Shown here piece after piece: positions 25,256 through 33,978 of a stretch of 64,000 nt of DNA. The DNA comes from an uncultured Bacilli bacterium (GTDB taxonomy: Bacteria; Bacillota_I; Bacilli_A; RF39; UBA660), in assembly GCA_934089275.1 (NCBI GenBank), contig CAKOJJ010000003.1, forward strand, positions 1-64,000. The letters run 5' to 3'. The position numbers were made by a program, and so were the translations under genes. The number at the start of each line of letters is the position of its first letter. The stretch's first letter is position 1. The notes under the pieces are model-generated. The model was not told where the DNA came from. It searched no databases and saw only the letters and a list, made by a program, of their open reading frames with translations.

Positions 25256-25312
25256 TATAGAAAAAAGCAAGTATATATATTATAATAATCTATAGAGAAG
25301 GAAGGGCTAAAT

Positions 25313-27769
25313 ATGAAATTTAAAGTATCACCAAAAGATATGGTAATTTTTAGTGTTTTTTGTATTTTTTTACTTTACTTCAGTTCAATCGCTGTATTGA
25401 ATGTTTTTACATTAATTAATGATGGAGAATTTTATGGCCTTAATCCGATAGAAGGATTTACTTCAAAGTATATTATTGGAACTTTATTGGTATTTTTTAT
25501 TGTTTTAGCCGCAATATTCTTTAGTGTTTCATCATCTATCTTTGAAAGAGGTAAAGGTTTTGGATTATCTTTCAGTGAAAAGGAAGAAAAAGGTTACTCT
25601 CGTTGGTGTAAAGAAAAAGAAATGAAAAAAGCCTATAAAATATTTGAAGTAGGAGTAAAAGACGTTTCTGCATCAGCTGGTGGAGTTGTATTTATAAATG
25701 ATGGTAAAAGAATGTGGGTAGATGACAGTGAAAACCATACTTTAGTAATCGGAGTTACTGGATCTGGTAAAACAACTGCTGTTGTTGACCCTTTAATTTA
25801 TAGTTTATGTAAACATGGTGAATCAATGGTTATCACTGATCCAAAAGGTGAAATATATAAAAACCATGCTGAACTATTAAAAGCTCGTGGATATAAAATA
25901 GTTGTACTTAATTTCCGTGACCCAACAAGAGGTAATGCTTGGAATCCATTAACATTACCTTATAAATTGTATAAAGCTGGAAATATTGATAAAGCCGTTG
26001 AGTTAGTTGATGACGTTGCTTTAAATATTTTACAAGATAAAAAAGCACAAGATCCATTCTGGGAAAAAAGTGCATCAGACTATTTTTCAGGATGTGCTTT
26101 AGGATTACTTGAAGATGCAACCGAAGAAGAGGTTAACTTAAATTCAATAAGTTATATGACAACTGTTGGAGAGGAAAAACTTCCTGGTAATTCTACATAT
26201 ATTAAAGAGTATTTTACTTTAAAAGGTGAATCATCAAGTCCATATGTATTTGCTAGTAATACAATCAATTCGCCAGCAGATACAAAAGGTGGTATCCTTG
26301 CTGTATTCCGTCAAAAAATTCGTTTGTTTGCTTCTCGTGAACAATTATCGGAAATGCTTGCTTATTCTGACTTTAACATGAGAGATATTGGACAAGAAAA
26401 AACAGCAGTTTTTATGATTATACATGATGAAAAGACAACATATCATGCTTTGGCAACAATCTTTATAAAACAATGTTATGAAACTTTAATTGATGTTGCT
26501 CAAGCTAATGGTGGTAAACTTCCTTTTAGAACAAATTTCATATTGGATGAGTTTGCAAATATGCCTCCATTAAAAGATGTTACAACAATGGTAACAGCCG
26601 CTCGTTCTAGAGCAATAAGATTTACTTTTATTATTCAAAACTTTGCTCAATTAAATGAAGTATATGGAAAAGAAGATGCTGAAACTATTCGTTCTAACTG
26701 TGGTAATTTAATGTATCTTTTAACAACTGAATTAGCTGCTCTAGAAGAGATATCTAAGCTATGTGGAGAAGTTAAATCTAAAAAAGATGATAAAACTGCT
26801 TCTCAACCATTAGTTACAGTATCGGATTTACAAAAGTTAAAAATGAATGAAGTTATAATTCTAAGAAATCGTATGAATCCATTTAGGACTAAGTTAAAAC
26901 AAGGATTCGACACTGACTGGGGTGATTCTGAATTTGGAAAAGCAGAATTTCCAACTAGAGAAATAAAAGAAATTAAATTATTTGATGTAAAAGAATTTGT
27001 TAAAAAGAGAAAAAATATTAAAGATGATGTTAAAGGTGGATCTTTCAATAATCCATTTGGAAATCCTTTTGGCGGAGGAGATACACCAAAGATTCCAACA
27101 TTTGAAGAGTTTATGGCTGCAAGAAATGCTAAAAAGGCAGAAGAGGCGAAGGCTAAAGAATCAACTTCTGCAAATATAACAGCAACTCAAGGTGAAACAA
27201 AGCCTAAAGTAGAGCCTGCTAAAAGTAAACTTCCAACATTTGATGTTGATGAAATGGTTAAACGTATAGATGCTAAATTAGCCGAACTTGAAGCTCAAGA
27301 AAAACAAGGAGACTCTGCTAGTGGAAATACTCCTTCAATCACGGATAATAAAGAAATGTTTAATCCTTTTGCTGCACCAATTCAAAATCCATTTGAAAAG
27401 AAAGATGAACCTGGTGTAAATCCATTTGAGAATAAAGTTTCATCTGTTGTTCCAAATGACAAAAAAGAAGAACCTTCAATTGTTAATTCAGTTGAAGAAA
27501 TTAATTTAGATGATCAAATTAAAAATTCTACATCGATGGCTGATCAACCAATTAAAACATTTGATGAATTGATAAATGAAAATAAAACTTTGACTGGAAT
27601 TATTGATCCAACAAAAGTTGTAGAACCAGAAAATAAGAAGATAGAAGAACCAAAGCCGATAGAAACTAAGAAAGAAGAACCTTCAATAATGGTAGACACT
27701 TCAGCAAAAGTAATGCCAGATAATGATGTATCGGATGATGCTTTCTTTGATGACTTTTTTGAAGAATAA
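25313..27769 (+). CDS. VirD4/TraG-type coupling protein with long disordered tail
   Basis: 818 residues. Two N-terminal membrane helices (about 10-32 and 53-75), Walker A GVTGSGKTT (147-155), the all-alpha insertion, and Walker B 'ILDEFANMPP' near 411 identify a type IV coupling ATPase, which delivers substrate to the channel. After about residue 570 comes a 250-residue Pro/Glu/Lys-rich tail with repeated NPF-type motifs (NPFGNPFGG, NPFAAP, NPFEKK, NPFENK). That tail is unusual and may bind substrates or partners. Last gene of the operon, followed by a terminator. Confidence 0.9.
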   Translation: MKFKVSPKDMVIFSVFCIFLLYFSSIAVLNVFTLINDGEFYGLNPIEGFTSKYIIGTLLVFFIVLAAIFFSVSSSIFERGKGFGLSFSEKEEKGYSRWCKEKEMKKAYKIFEVGVKDVSASAGGVVFINDGKRMWVDDSENHTLVIGVTGSGKTTAVVDPLIYSLCKHGESMVITDPKGEIYKNHAELLKARGYKIVVLNFRDPTRGNAWNPLTLPYKLYKAGNIDKAVELVDDVALNILQDKKAQDPFWEKSASDYFSGCALGLLEDATEEEVNLNSISYMTTVGEEKLPGNSTYIKEYFTLKGESSSPYVFASNTINSPADTKGGILAVFRQKIRLFASREQLSEMLAYSDFNMRDIGQEKTAVFMIIHDEKTTYHALATIFIKQCYETLIDVAQANGGKLPFRTNFILDEFANMPPLKDVTTMVTAARSRAIRFTFIIQNFAQLNEVYGKEDAETIRSNCGNLMYLLTTELAALEEISKLCGEVKSKKDDKTASQPLVTVSDLQKLKMNEVIILRNRMNPFRTKLKQGFDTDWGDSEFGKAEFPTREIKEIKLFDVKEFVKKRKNIKDDVKGGSFNNPFGNPFGGGDTPKIPTFEEFMAARNAKKAEEAKAKESTSANITATQGETKPKVEPAKSKLPTFDVDEMVKRIDAKLAELEAQEKQGDSASGNTPSITDNKEMFNPFAAPIQNPFEKKDEPGVNPFENKVSSVVPNDKKEEPSIVNSVEEINLDDQIKNSTSMADQPIKTFDELINENKTLTGIIDPTKVVEPENKKIEEPKPIETKKEEPSIMVDTSAKVMPDNDVSDDAFFDDFFEE

Positions 27770-27793
27770 CAAGAATTTATTTCTTGTTTTTTT
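27769..27793 (+). terminator. intrinsic terminator of the T4SS operon
   Basis: ACAAGAA-tttat-TTCTTGT followed by a T-run. Confidence 0.75.
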
Positions 27794-27823
27794 GTAGTTA
27801 ATTTATGTATTTTACTCAAAAAA

Positions 27824-27850
27824 AATATGCACTTTTTAATGCATATTTTT
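27824..27850 (-). terminator. terminator of the minus-strand HerA-like gene
   Basis: AAATATGCA and TGCATATTT pair around an AT loop, with T-runs available on both strands. It lies exactly at the end of the minus-strand gene. Confidence 0.6.
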
Positions 27851-29297
27851 ATTTAAATAAATTTTTGAATAATGAGTTTCCAAGTTTTCTTCCAAAGGAA
27901 GAAGCTGTGTTTGTAATCATTCTTTCAGTTGCTTTTTCCATTGTTGATTTTTTTGCCTTTGCAGTAGTTTTTTTAGTAGCAGTTTTCTTTAAAGGCTCTT
28001 CATTCTCTTTATTCAATTTGGTAGTTAATATTTCATAAGTTGAAGTGTATTGAAGTTTTTCATCATATTTTCCATATAACCATGTTGTTTTTATGAAGTT
28101 ACTTCTTTCGGTATCTTCGATAGCGCCTATCATACTTTGAGGTGGTAAAATTGTGTATTTTTCAACTACAATTGGTTCTCCATCTTCATTTTGAAGAGAT
28201 ATTAATGCTTCTCCAGTCTTTAAAGTACTTATAACTTCTTCTGTGTCAAAGTTAGGATTTTTTCTAAAGGAATCAGCAGCAGCTTTTAAAACTTTTTCTT
28301 CAGATGGAGTATAACTTCTTAAAACATGTTGTATTCTATTACCAAGTTGTGCAAGAATTTCGTCTGGTATATCTTTTGGACTTTGACTTATAAAATAAAG
28401 ACCAATTCCTTTTGAGCGAATAAGTTTAACAATTTGAATAATTTGTTTTATAAGATGTTCTGGCATAGAATCAAAAATCAAATGTGATTCATCAAAGAAA
28501 CATACAAGCTTTGGTTTATTTAAATCACCAACTTCAGGGAATTCATTATATAAAGAAGTTAACATCCAAAGCATAAACGTTGCATATAGAGTAGGCTTTT
28601 GAAATAATTTTTGAGCATCGAATATGTTAATATTGGCATAGCCCGTGTTTACATCAAAATGTATTAAATCCTTTAAATTAAATGCTGGTAATCCAAAGAA
28701 GAAGTCTCCGCCTTCTGTTTGAAGAGATAAAATGTTTCTTTGAATTGAGCCAATGCTTTGCAAAGTTATATTTCCGTATGTAAGAGAATATTCTTTTCTT
28801 TTTTCTCCAATATATGTTAATGTTGCTTTTAAATCATTTAAATCAATTAATTCAAAACCTTCATCTTCAGCTATTTTAAAAGTTATAGCTAAAACACCTT
28901 CTTGTGCATCTGTTAAATTAAGCATTCTAGCAAGCAGTTTAGCACCAATGCTTTTTACAGTTGTTCTAACATTGCATCCATTCTCTCCATATACATCTAA
29001 AAATGTTACTGGATATTTTTTTGTTTCAAAATCGGAAATGTTTAAATTATCCAATCTTGATTTTATGTTTTCGTTTATTATTCCTTCATTTATAGTTCCA
29101 GCTAGATCACCTTTAACGTCACTTAAAAATACAGGTACACCGGCTTCTGAAAAACTTTCAGCTAAAACTTTTAAAGTAATAGTTTTACCACTTCCACTTG
29201 AACCAGTAATAAGTCCATGTCTATTTGCCTTATTTAAAAGTAAAATTGCTTCACTTGACTCATTTTTTCCAATTATTATATTTCCATTTTTATACAT
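27849..29297 (-). CDS. HerA-like/DUF853 family ATPase
   Basis: 482 residues. The N-terminus has Walker A GSSGSGKT (32-39) and 'PVFLSDVKGDLAG', then 'VCFFDESHLIFDSMPEHLI' as Walker B and 'GIGLYFISQSPKDIPDEILAQLGNRIQH' downstream, the layout of the YjgR/DUF853 branch of HerA-FtsK ATPases. The C-terminal tail is Lys/Thr-rich. Function is unproven; members may move DNA or protein. It is on the minus strand, convergent with the secretion operon, and appears independent of it. Confidence 0.85.
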   Translation of the reverse strand: MYKNGNIIIGKNESSEAILLLNKANRHGLITGSSGSGKTITLKVLAESFSEAGVPVFLSDVKGDLAGTINEGIINENIKSRLDNLNISDFETKKYPVTFLDVYGENGCNVRTTVKSIGAKLLARMLNLTDAQEGVLAITFKIAEDEGFELIDLNDLKATLTYIGEKRKEYSLTYGNITLQSIGSIQRNILSLQTEGGDFFFGLPAFNLKDLIHFDVNTGYANINIFDAQKLFQKPTLYATFMLWMLTSLYNEFPEVGDLNKPKLVCFFDESHLIFDSMPEHLIKQIIQIVKLIRSKGIGLYFISQSPKDIPDEILAQLGNRIQHVLRSYTPSEEKVLKAAADSFRKNPNFDTEEVISTLKTGEALISLQNEDGEPIVVEKYTILPPQSMIGAIEDTERSNFIKTTWLYGKYDEKLQYTSTYEILTTKLNKENEEPLKKTATKKTTAKAKKSTMEKATERMITNTASSFGRKLGNSLFKNLFK

Positions 29298-29349
29298 AAA
29301 TAACCTCCAAATGCTTACAATAATTATAACATAAGTAAGTGCTTAAACA

Positions 29350-29361
29350 TATAATATACTA
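29350..29361 (+). promoter_or_regulatory. -10 box giving a probable leaderless transcript
   Basis: TATAAT at 29350-29355 ends 5 nt before the ATG at 29361, which places the expected start point at or next to the A of the start codon. No ribosome site precedes the ATG. Confidence 0.45.
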
Positions 29362-29573
29362 TGAAAAGATTAAGATTAAGTGATTATACAGGGGAAGGAG
29401 TACTAATTGATTTGGATATTCAATATATTCCTTATCAAAAATTAATCTATGAACCAGAAAAATATTTAAATAAGCATAAAAGATACTTTTTTAAATGTAA
29501 ACATGGGGTTAAAAGTAAGGAAGTAGTAAGTGTTTTAGAACTTAAAGGTTATGATGTAACTCAATTGATTTAA
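29361..29573 (+). CDS. minimal rhodanese-like protein
   Basis: 70 residues. 'YFFKCKHGVKSKEVVSVLEL' followed by 'KGYDV' matches the rhodanese active-site loop (C-x-x-G-x-[RK]-S, with C46 as candidate nucleophile) and the helix after it. The chain is shorter than a standard rhodanese (about 100), lacking part of the N-terminal strands. It may act in sulfur transfer or be non-enzymatic. No ribosome site; likely leaderless. Confidence 0.6.
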   Translation: MKRLRLSDYTGEGVLIDLDIQYIPYQKLIYEPEKYLNKHKRYFFKCKHGVKSKEVVSVLELKGYDVTQLI

Positions 29574-29608
29574 GCGTTGTTTTATTATATAATGGATGTG
29601 TGATAAAA

Positions 29609-30223
29609 ATGGATATAGTTTTGATGAGTGTAAACGAAATATTAAATAACTTAGATTCATGGATTGAAGTATTCTTATCCAATTTAGGTATTTGGGGAGC
29701 ATTGATAAGCTGTTTACTTATAACAGTTGAATCAATTCTTCCTGTTTTGCCGTTATGTGTATTTGTAACTTTAGTTTTTTATGCTTTTGGCTCCTTTTTT
29801 GGATTTTTTATAAGTTGGATATTTACTCTTTTTGGTTGCTTTTTATCATTTACTCTTATTAGAAGTGGATTTAGAAAATGGTTTGTTGATAAATTTCTAA
29901 ATAAGAAGGAAAAGGGAAAACTTGATAAACTTATGGGATACGTAGATCATATGAGTGTTTCGTCTCTTGCAATGCTTGTGGCTATTCCTTTTACACCAGC
30001 GTTCGCGGTGAATATAGCAGCTGGATTATCCAATATGAGCAGAAAAAAATATATGATAAGTATGATGATTGGTAAAGTATTTATGGTTTATTTCTGGGGA
30101 TATATTGGAACTACTTTAATAGAATGTTTAACTCATCCAGAATATTTAATTAAAATAGTTGTTATGATGGGGCTTGCATTTATTATAAGTAAGATTGTTA
30201 ATAAATATTTAAATTTGGATTAA
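29609..30223 (+). CDS. DedA/VTT-domain membrane protein
   Basis: 204 residues from ATG 29609 (a GTG 9 nt upstream is an alternative). It is hydrophobic with 'ESILPVLPLCVFVTLVFYAFG' and, later, 'PFTPAFAVNIAAGLSNMSRKKY' followed by 'MIGKVFMVYFWGYIG', the signature pattern of the SNARE-associated/VTT (DedA, TVP38) family. Members are linked to lipid scrambling or undecaprenyl-phosphate recycling; the specific role here is unknown. It precedes rmuC by 10 nt. Confidence 0.8.
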   Translation: MDIVLMSVNEILNNLDSWIEVFLSNLGIWGALISCLLITVESILPVLPLCVFVTLVFYAFGSFFGFFISWIFTLFGCFLSFTLIRSGFRKWFVDKFLNKKEKGKLDKLMGYVDHMSVSSLAMLVAIPFTPAFAVNIAAGLSNMSRKKYMISMMIGKVFMVYFWGYIGTTLIECLTHPEYLIKIVVMMGLAFIISKIVNKYLNLD

Positions 30224-30233
30224 GAGGTGCATT

Positions 30234-31322
30234 ATGGAATATGTAGTAGTTGCTTTATTAGTTGTTTTAATAATTCTTGTAATAATTAGTTTAGTAATTT
30301 CTAAAAAGAATAAAACAAATGAAGTTAATTTAGTAGGTGAACTTGCTAGTTTTAAAAATGATTTGACGAAAAATATGGGTGATTTTAAATATGATTTAGC
30401 TCGTGAATTAATTAAAGATTTTTCTGAACTAAATGAAAAAGTTGAAAATAAGCTTAATCATATTAATGATAAAGTAAATGAAAAATTGGATGAAAACTTA
30501 GAAAAAACTAATAAAACATTTTCATCAGTTCTTGAACGTCTTTCTAAAATAGATGAAGCTCAAAAGAATATTGATGATTTATCTAAAGATATAATCAGTT
30601 TACAAAGTGTTTTAACTGATAAAAAGACACGTGGAACTTTTGGAGAAGTAAATTTAAATTATATATTGACTAATATCTTTGGCGAAAAAAGAAGTGTTTA
30701 TGATATTCAATATCATTTGCCAAACGGATATATAAGTGATGCAGTTATTTTTGCTCCATCTCCTTTAGGTACAATATGTATAGATTCTAAATTTCCTTTA
30801 GAAAACTATGAGAAGATGACAAACACAAGTAATTCTAAACAAGAAAGAGAACTTGCATTTAAACAATTTAAAGCTGATGTAAAAAAACATATTGATGATA
30901 TTTCTAGTAAATATATTATAAATGGTGTAACTTCAGATGAGGCTATTATGTTTTTACCAGCAGAGGCAATCTTTGCAGAGATAAATGCTTATCATTCAGA
31001 TCTTTTAAATTATGCATATAATAAAAAAGTGTGGATTTGTGGACCAACAACTTTGATGTCAACTTTATCTACAATAAGTATGATTTTAAAAAATATTGAA
31101 AGAGATAAATATACGAAAGTTATTCATGAAGAATTGAATAAACTAGGAATTGAATTTAAAAGATATAAAGAACGTTGGGATAAACTTTCTAAAAGTATTG
31201 ATTCAGTTTCTAATGAGGTCAAAGATATTCATACTACAACAGATAAAATAAGTAAAAAGTTTGAATCAATAAGTAATGTTGATGATCGTTTAATTGAGTA
31301 CAAAGAAAATGATGTCAACTAG
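30234..31322 (+). CDS. rmuC: DNA recombination protein RmuC
   Basis: 362 residues. An N-terminal membrane helix (about 3-23), a coiled-coil region (about 40-130) and a C-terminal nuclease-like domain with 'TRGTFGEVNLNYILTNIF', 'ICIDSKFPLENYE' and 'CGPTTLMSTLSTI', all characteristic of RmuC. The family limits recombination at inverted repeats; biochemical activity is predicted only. The ribosome site AAGAGGTG is 7 nt from ATG. Confidence 0.9.
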   Translation: MEYVVVALLVVLIILVIISLVISKKNKTNEVNLVGELASFKNDLTKNMGDFKYDLARELIKDFSELNEKVENKLNHINDKVNEKLDENLEKTNKTFSSVLERLSKIDEAQKNIDDLSKDIISLQSVLTDKKTRGTFGEVNLNYILTNIFGEKRSVYDIQYHLPNGYISDAVIFAPSPLGTICIDSKFPLENYEKMTNTSNSKQERELAFKQFKADVKKHIDDISSKYIINGVTSDEAIMFLPAEAIFAEINAYHSDLLNYAYNKKVWICGPTTLMSTLSTISMILKNIERDKYTKVIHEELNKLGIEFKRYKERWDKLSKSIDSVSNEVKDIHTTTDKISKKFESISNVDDRLIEYKENDVN

Positions 31323-31382
31323 TTGCAATTTATTGACATAAGTATGTAAAATATAATATTATTTAGATGAGGAAGTGATAAT

Positions 31383-32408
31383 ATGGATCCATTTACTGCA
31401 ATAGTTCTTGTATTCCTTGGTATTACTGGTATTGGCTTTGGTGTTGCAAATATTCCGTATTTTATAGGAAAACAATATGGAAGAGAAAAAAGAAAAGCTG
31501 AAGAAGCTCAAGCAGCAAGAGAAAGAGATCCAGAGTATCAAAAAGAAATGGTTAAAAAAAGGGAATTTACAAATTCAATTGATAAAAAGCAAACTATTCC
31601 TTTCTTTGGAATAAAAAACAACAGTGATGTGTTCGAAATGCATTTAAGAGAAGAGTTTCAATTTGATATTGATAGAGACGTTGTTTTAAAAGGAAAACTA
31701 AGATGTGTTGATGAAAATAATCAAAAAGTTGAAACTGATATTTATTTATATCAACCTAGATTGTTTGCATCCAGTGTCGGTGGTAAAAGTGAAGTTTGTA
31801 TTGGACCTAAATTAAAGAATAATAAGTTAAATAGTAAATATATGTATTTAGCTAAAAGACCAGGAAAACAAGACGAAATTTATTATAGTTATGTACCTAA
31901 AGCTGAAATTGCAACTGGATCAGAATATGATTTTGATAAGGGTAATCCTTATAACGGAAATAATCGTATCCTTAATTATATAAATATAACTTTTGATTAT
32001 GATGCAGATGGAAATTTAGTGCCTGTGGACTTAAAAAATCCAGTTGAAAAGCAACAACTTTTGGCATATATTCAAAAATATCGAAACACGAATGTTTTAG
32101 AAAATTATGTAAGAATAGCTAGAAGAAGAATGGAAGCAGATCTTGAAAAAGAACGTATGGAAAGACTTCGTGAAGATATGGATTATAAAGCTGAGCAAAA
32201 AGCTGCTGCACAAGCAAATCGTGAAGAGAAAGAGCCAGAAAAAGTTCCTGAAAAAGATAAAGAATATTATGATTTTGAATATGGTGTTTATGGAAAGAAA
32301 AATCTTTATAGAACAATGGCACAAGCACATATGCCATTACCAAATGGAAGACCTCCAATGGGGCCACCTCCTGAGGGACCACATGAAAGTCATGGACCAA
32401 GAAGATAA
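31383..32408 (+). CDS. membrane-anchored hypothetical protein with Pro-rich tail
   Basis: 341 residues. One membrane segment at the N-terminus (about 3-24), then a charged helical stretch, a beta-rich middle domain (about 80-225), a second charged helix, and a C-terminal Pro/Gly tail ('LPNGRPPMGPPPEGPHESHG'). Not recognised. The ribosome site GAGGAAGTG is clear. Its stop lies in the terminator hairpin. Confidence 0.6.
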   Translation: MDPFTAIVLVFLGITGIGFGVANIPYFIGKQYGREKRKAEEAQAARERDPEYQKEMVKKREFTNSIDKKQTIPFFGIKNNSDVFEMHLREEFQFDIDRDVVLKGKLRCVDENNQKVETDIYLYQPRLFASSVGGKSEVCIGPKLKNNKLNSKYMYLAKRPGKQDEIYYSYVPKAEIATGSEYDFDKGNPYNGNNRILNYINITFDYDADGNLVPVDLKNPVEKQQLLAYIQKYRNTNVLENYVRIARRRMEADLEKERMERLREDMDYKAEQKAAAQANREEKEPEKVPEKDKEYYDFEYGVYGKKNLYRTMAQAHMPLPNGRPPMGPPPEGPHESHGPRR

Positions 32409-32427
32409 TTTTATCTTCTTTTTTTGT
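32400..32427 (+). terminator. intrinsic terminator
   Basis: AGAAGATAA-tt-TTATCTTCT plus seven T. Confidence 0.75.
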
Positions 32428-32479
32428 TGTTTTGACATTATATTTAATTACTTTAATGTACACTTAAAATGGTGATGCT

Positions 32480-33214
32480 ATGAAGGTATATATTGATTTA
32501 ATTATTCTAATTAATTTTGTCTATGATTTTTTAATATTGGCTTCAACATCTGTTCTTTTAAAAAGAAATACCCCTTTAAGAAAACTTCTTATTGGTTCAT
32601 TTATTGGTATTTTTAGTATATGTACATTGTTTATTAGACTTAATAGTATAGTTCTTTTGTTTTTTAAATTTATTTTAAGTTTAATTATGGTTATATTTAC
32701 CTTTGGTAATAAAAATATTGTTGAGAACACTTTTTATTTTTATGTAATTACAATTATTATTGGAGGATGTCAATATATGTTAACTGGAAGTGCTTATAAA
32801 GTTAATCTTGTTATGATGATTATCATATCTCCAATAATTTTAGGAATATATATTTATGCAATGAGAAAATACAAAGTTGATTTAAAAAAAATATATGATT
32901 GCATAATTATTGATAAAGATAATACATATAATTTAAAAGGTTATATGGATACCGGTAATAATTTAACTGATCCTATAACAAAATTGCCAGTAATTATGGT
33001 TAACAATAAAATCAATTTTAAAAGTCATAAAATATTTTATGTACCATATAAAGTAATAAATAATGAAGCAATTTTAAAATGTGTAAAAGTAGATAAAGTT
33101 TATATTGATTCTAAAGAAGTAAATGTTTTACTTGGATTAATTGACGAATCGGTGTTAAAAAATAATATTGATATCATTTTAAATGAAAATATAAGAGGAG
33201 AGATAACATGCTAA
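32480..33214 (+). CDS. spoIIGA: sigma-E processing peptidase SpoIIGA
   Basis: 244 residues. The N-terminal half has five or so membrane helices beginning 'MKVYIDLIILINFVYDFLIL', typical of SpoIIGA. The C-terminal cytoplasmic aspartic-protease domain carries 'GYMDTGNNLTDPIT' with catalytic D157 (DTGN). In B. subtilis SpoIIGA, activated by SpoIIR from the forespore, cleaves pro-sigma-E in the mother cell. The gene overlaps sigE by 7 nt, the conserved arrangement. Confidence 0.9.
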   Translation: MKVYIDLIILINFVYDFLILASTSVLLKRNTPLRKLLIGSFIGIFSICTLFIRLNSIVLLFFKFILSLIMVIFTFGNKNIVENTFYFYVITIIIGGCQYMLTGSAYKVNLVMMIIISPIILGIYIYAMRKYKVDLKKIYDCIIIDKDNTYNLKGYMDTGNNLTDPITKLPVIMVNNKINFKSHKIFYVPYKVINNEAILKCVKVDKVYIDSKEVNVLLGLIDESVLKNNIDIILNENIRGEITC

Positions 33215-33897
33215 AAAAGATTATAAATAGAATATTAAAATTTTTAAAAGTAGGGGATTCATGTTTATTTGTTGGAAGTACAGATATTTTACCTCCACCA
33301 CTTAGTAAAGAGGAAGAATATGAACTTGCTCTTAGAAGCAGTGAAGGTGATAAATTTGCTCGTGATAAGCTTATTGAACACAATCTTCGTTTAGTTGTTT
33401 TTTTGGCTAAAAAGTATGAGAATACCGGCTATGACATAGAAGATTTAGTATCCATTGGATCAATTGGTTTAATTAAGGGTATTAACACTTATAAGGCCGA
33501 TAAAAATATTAAACTAGCCACTTATGTATCTCGTTGTATATCAAATGAAATATTGATGTTTTTAAGAAAAAATAAAAAGAAAAAAGTAGAAGTAAGCTTA
33601 GAAGAAACATTAAATTATGATGCTGAAGGAAATACTTTAGCTTTAGAAGATGTTTTAGGTACAGATGAAGATATAGTTTTAGAAAATGTTAGTAAAAAAC
33701 AGGAAGCAAAATATTTGGTTAATGAACTTAATATGTTAAATGACCGAGAAAAACTTATTATGACTTTAAGATATGGACTTAATAACACTAAAGAATATAC
33801 TCAAAAAGAAGTTGCAACAATGTTGGGAATATCTCAAAGTTATATTTCAAGAATAGAAAAGAAAGTTATAAGAAGAATCAAAGAAACAATTAATTAA
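33208..33897 (+). CDS. sigE: sporulation sigma factor E (mother-cell), pro-form
   Basis: 229 residues. A basic amphipathic leader (about 1-28) is followed by 'ILPPPLSKEEEYELA', the sigma-E hallmark, then region 2 'NLRLVVFLAKKYENTGYDIEDLVSIGSIGLIKGI' and 'LATYVSRCISNEILMFLRK', and region 4 ending 'YTQKEVATMLGISQSYISRIEKKVIRRIKE'. The pro-leader should be removed by the co-transcribed SpoIIGA. In B. subtilis sigG follows directly; here an LCP gene does. Confidence 0.93.
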   Translation: MLKKIINRILKFLKVGDSCLFVGSTDILPPPLSKEEEYELALRSSEGDKFARDKLIEHNLRLVVFLAKKYENTGYDIEDLVSIGSIGLIKGINTYKADKNIKLATYVSRCISNEILMFLRKNKKKKVEVSLEETLNYDAEGNTLALEDVLGTDEDIVLENVSKKQEAKYLVNELNMLNDREKLIMTLRYGLNNTKEYTQKEVATMLGISQSYISRIEKKVIRRIKETIN

Positions 33898-33978
33898 GTG
33901 TAAACAAGTTATCAAGACTATTTAGTTATTATAATATTATAAATTTTATATGTTAAAATTAGTTAGAGGTGTGGATTT

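Noticed and set aside
14851..27769. Complete integrative conjugative element
   Set aside because: Relaxase, integrase, regulatory module and flanking repeats are all missing in view, and both flanks are ordinary housekeeping genes with their own terminators.
28753..29334. 193-codon + strand frame opposite the HerA-like gene
   Set aside because: It is the antisense shadow of a well-supported minus-strand ATPase and has no motif of its own.
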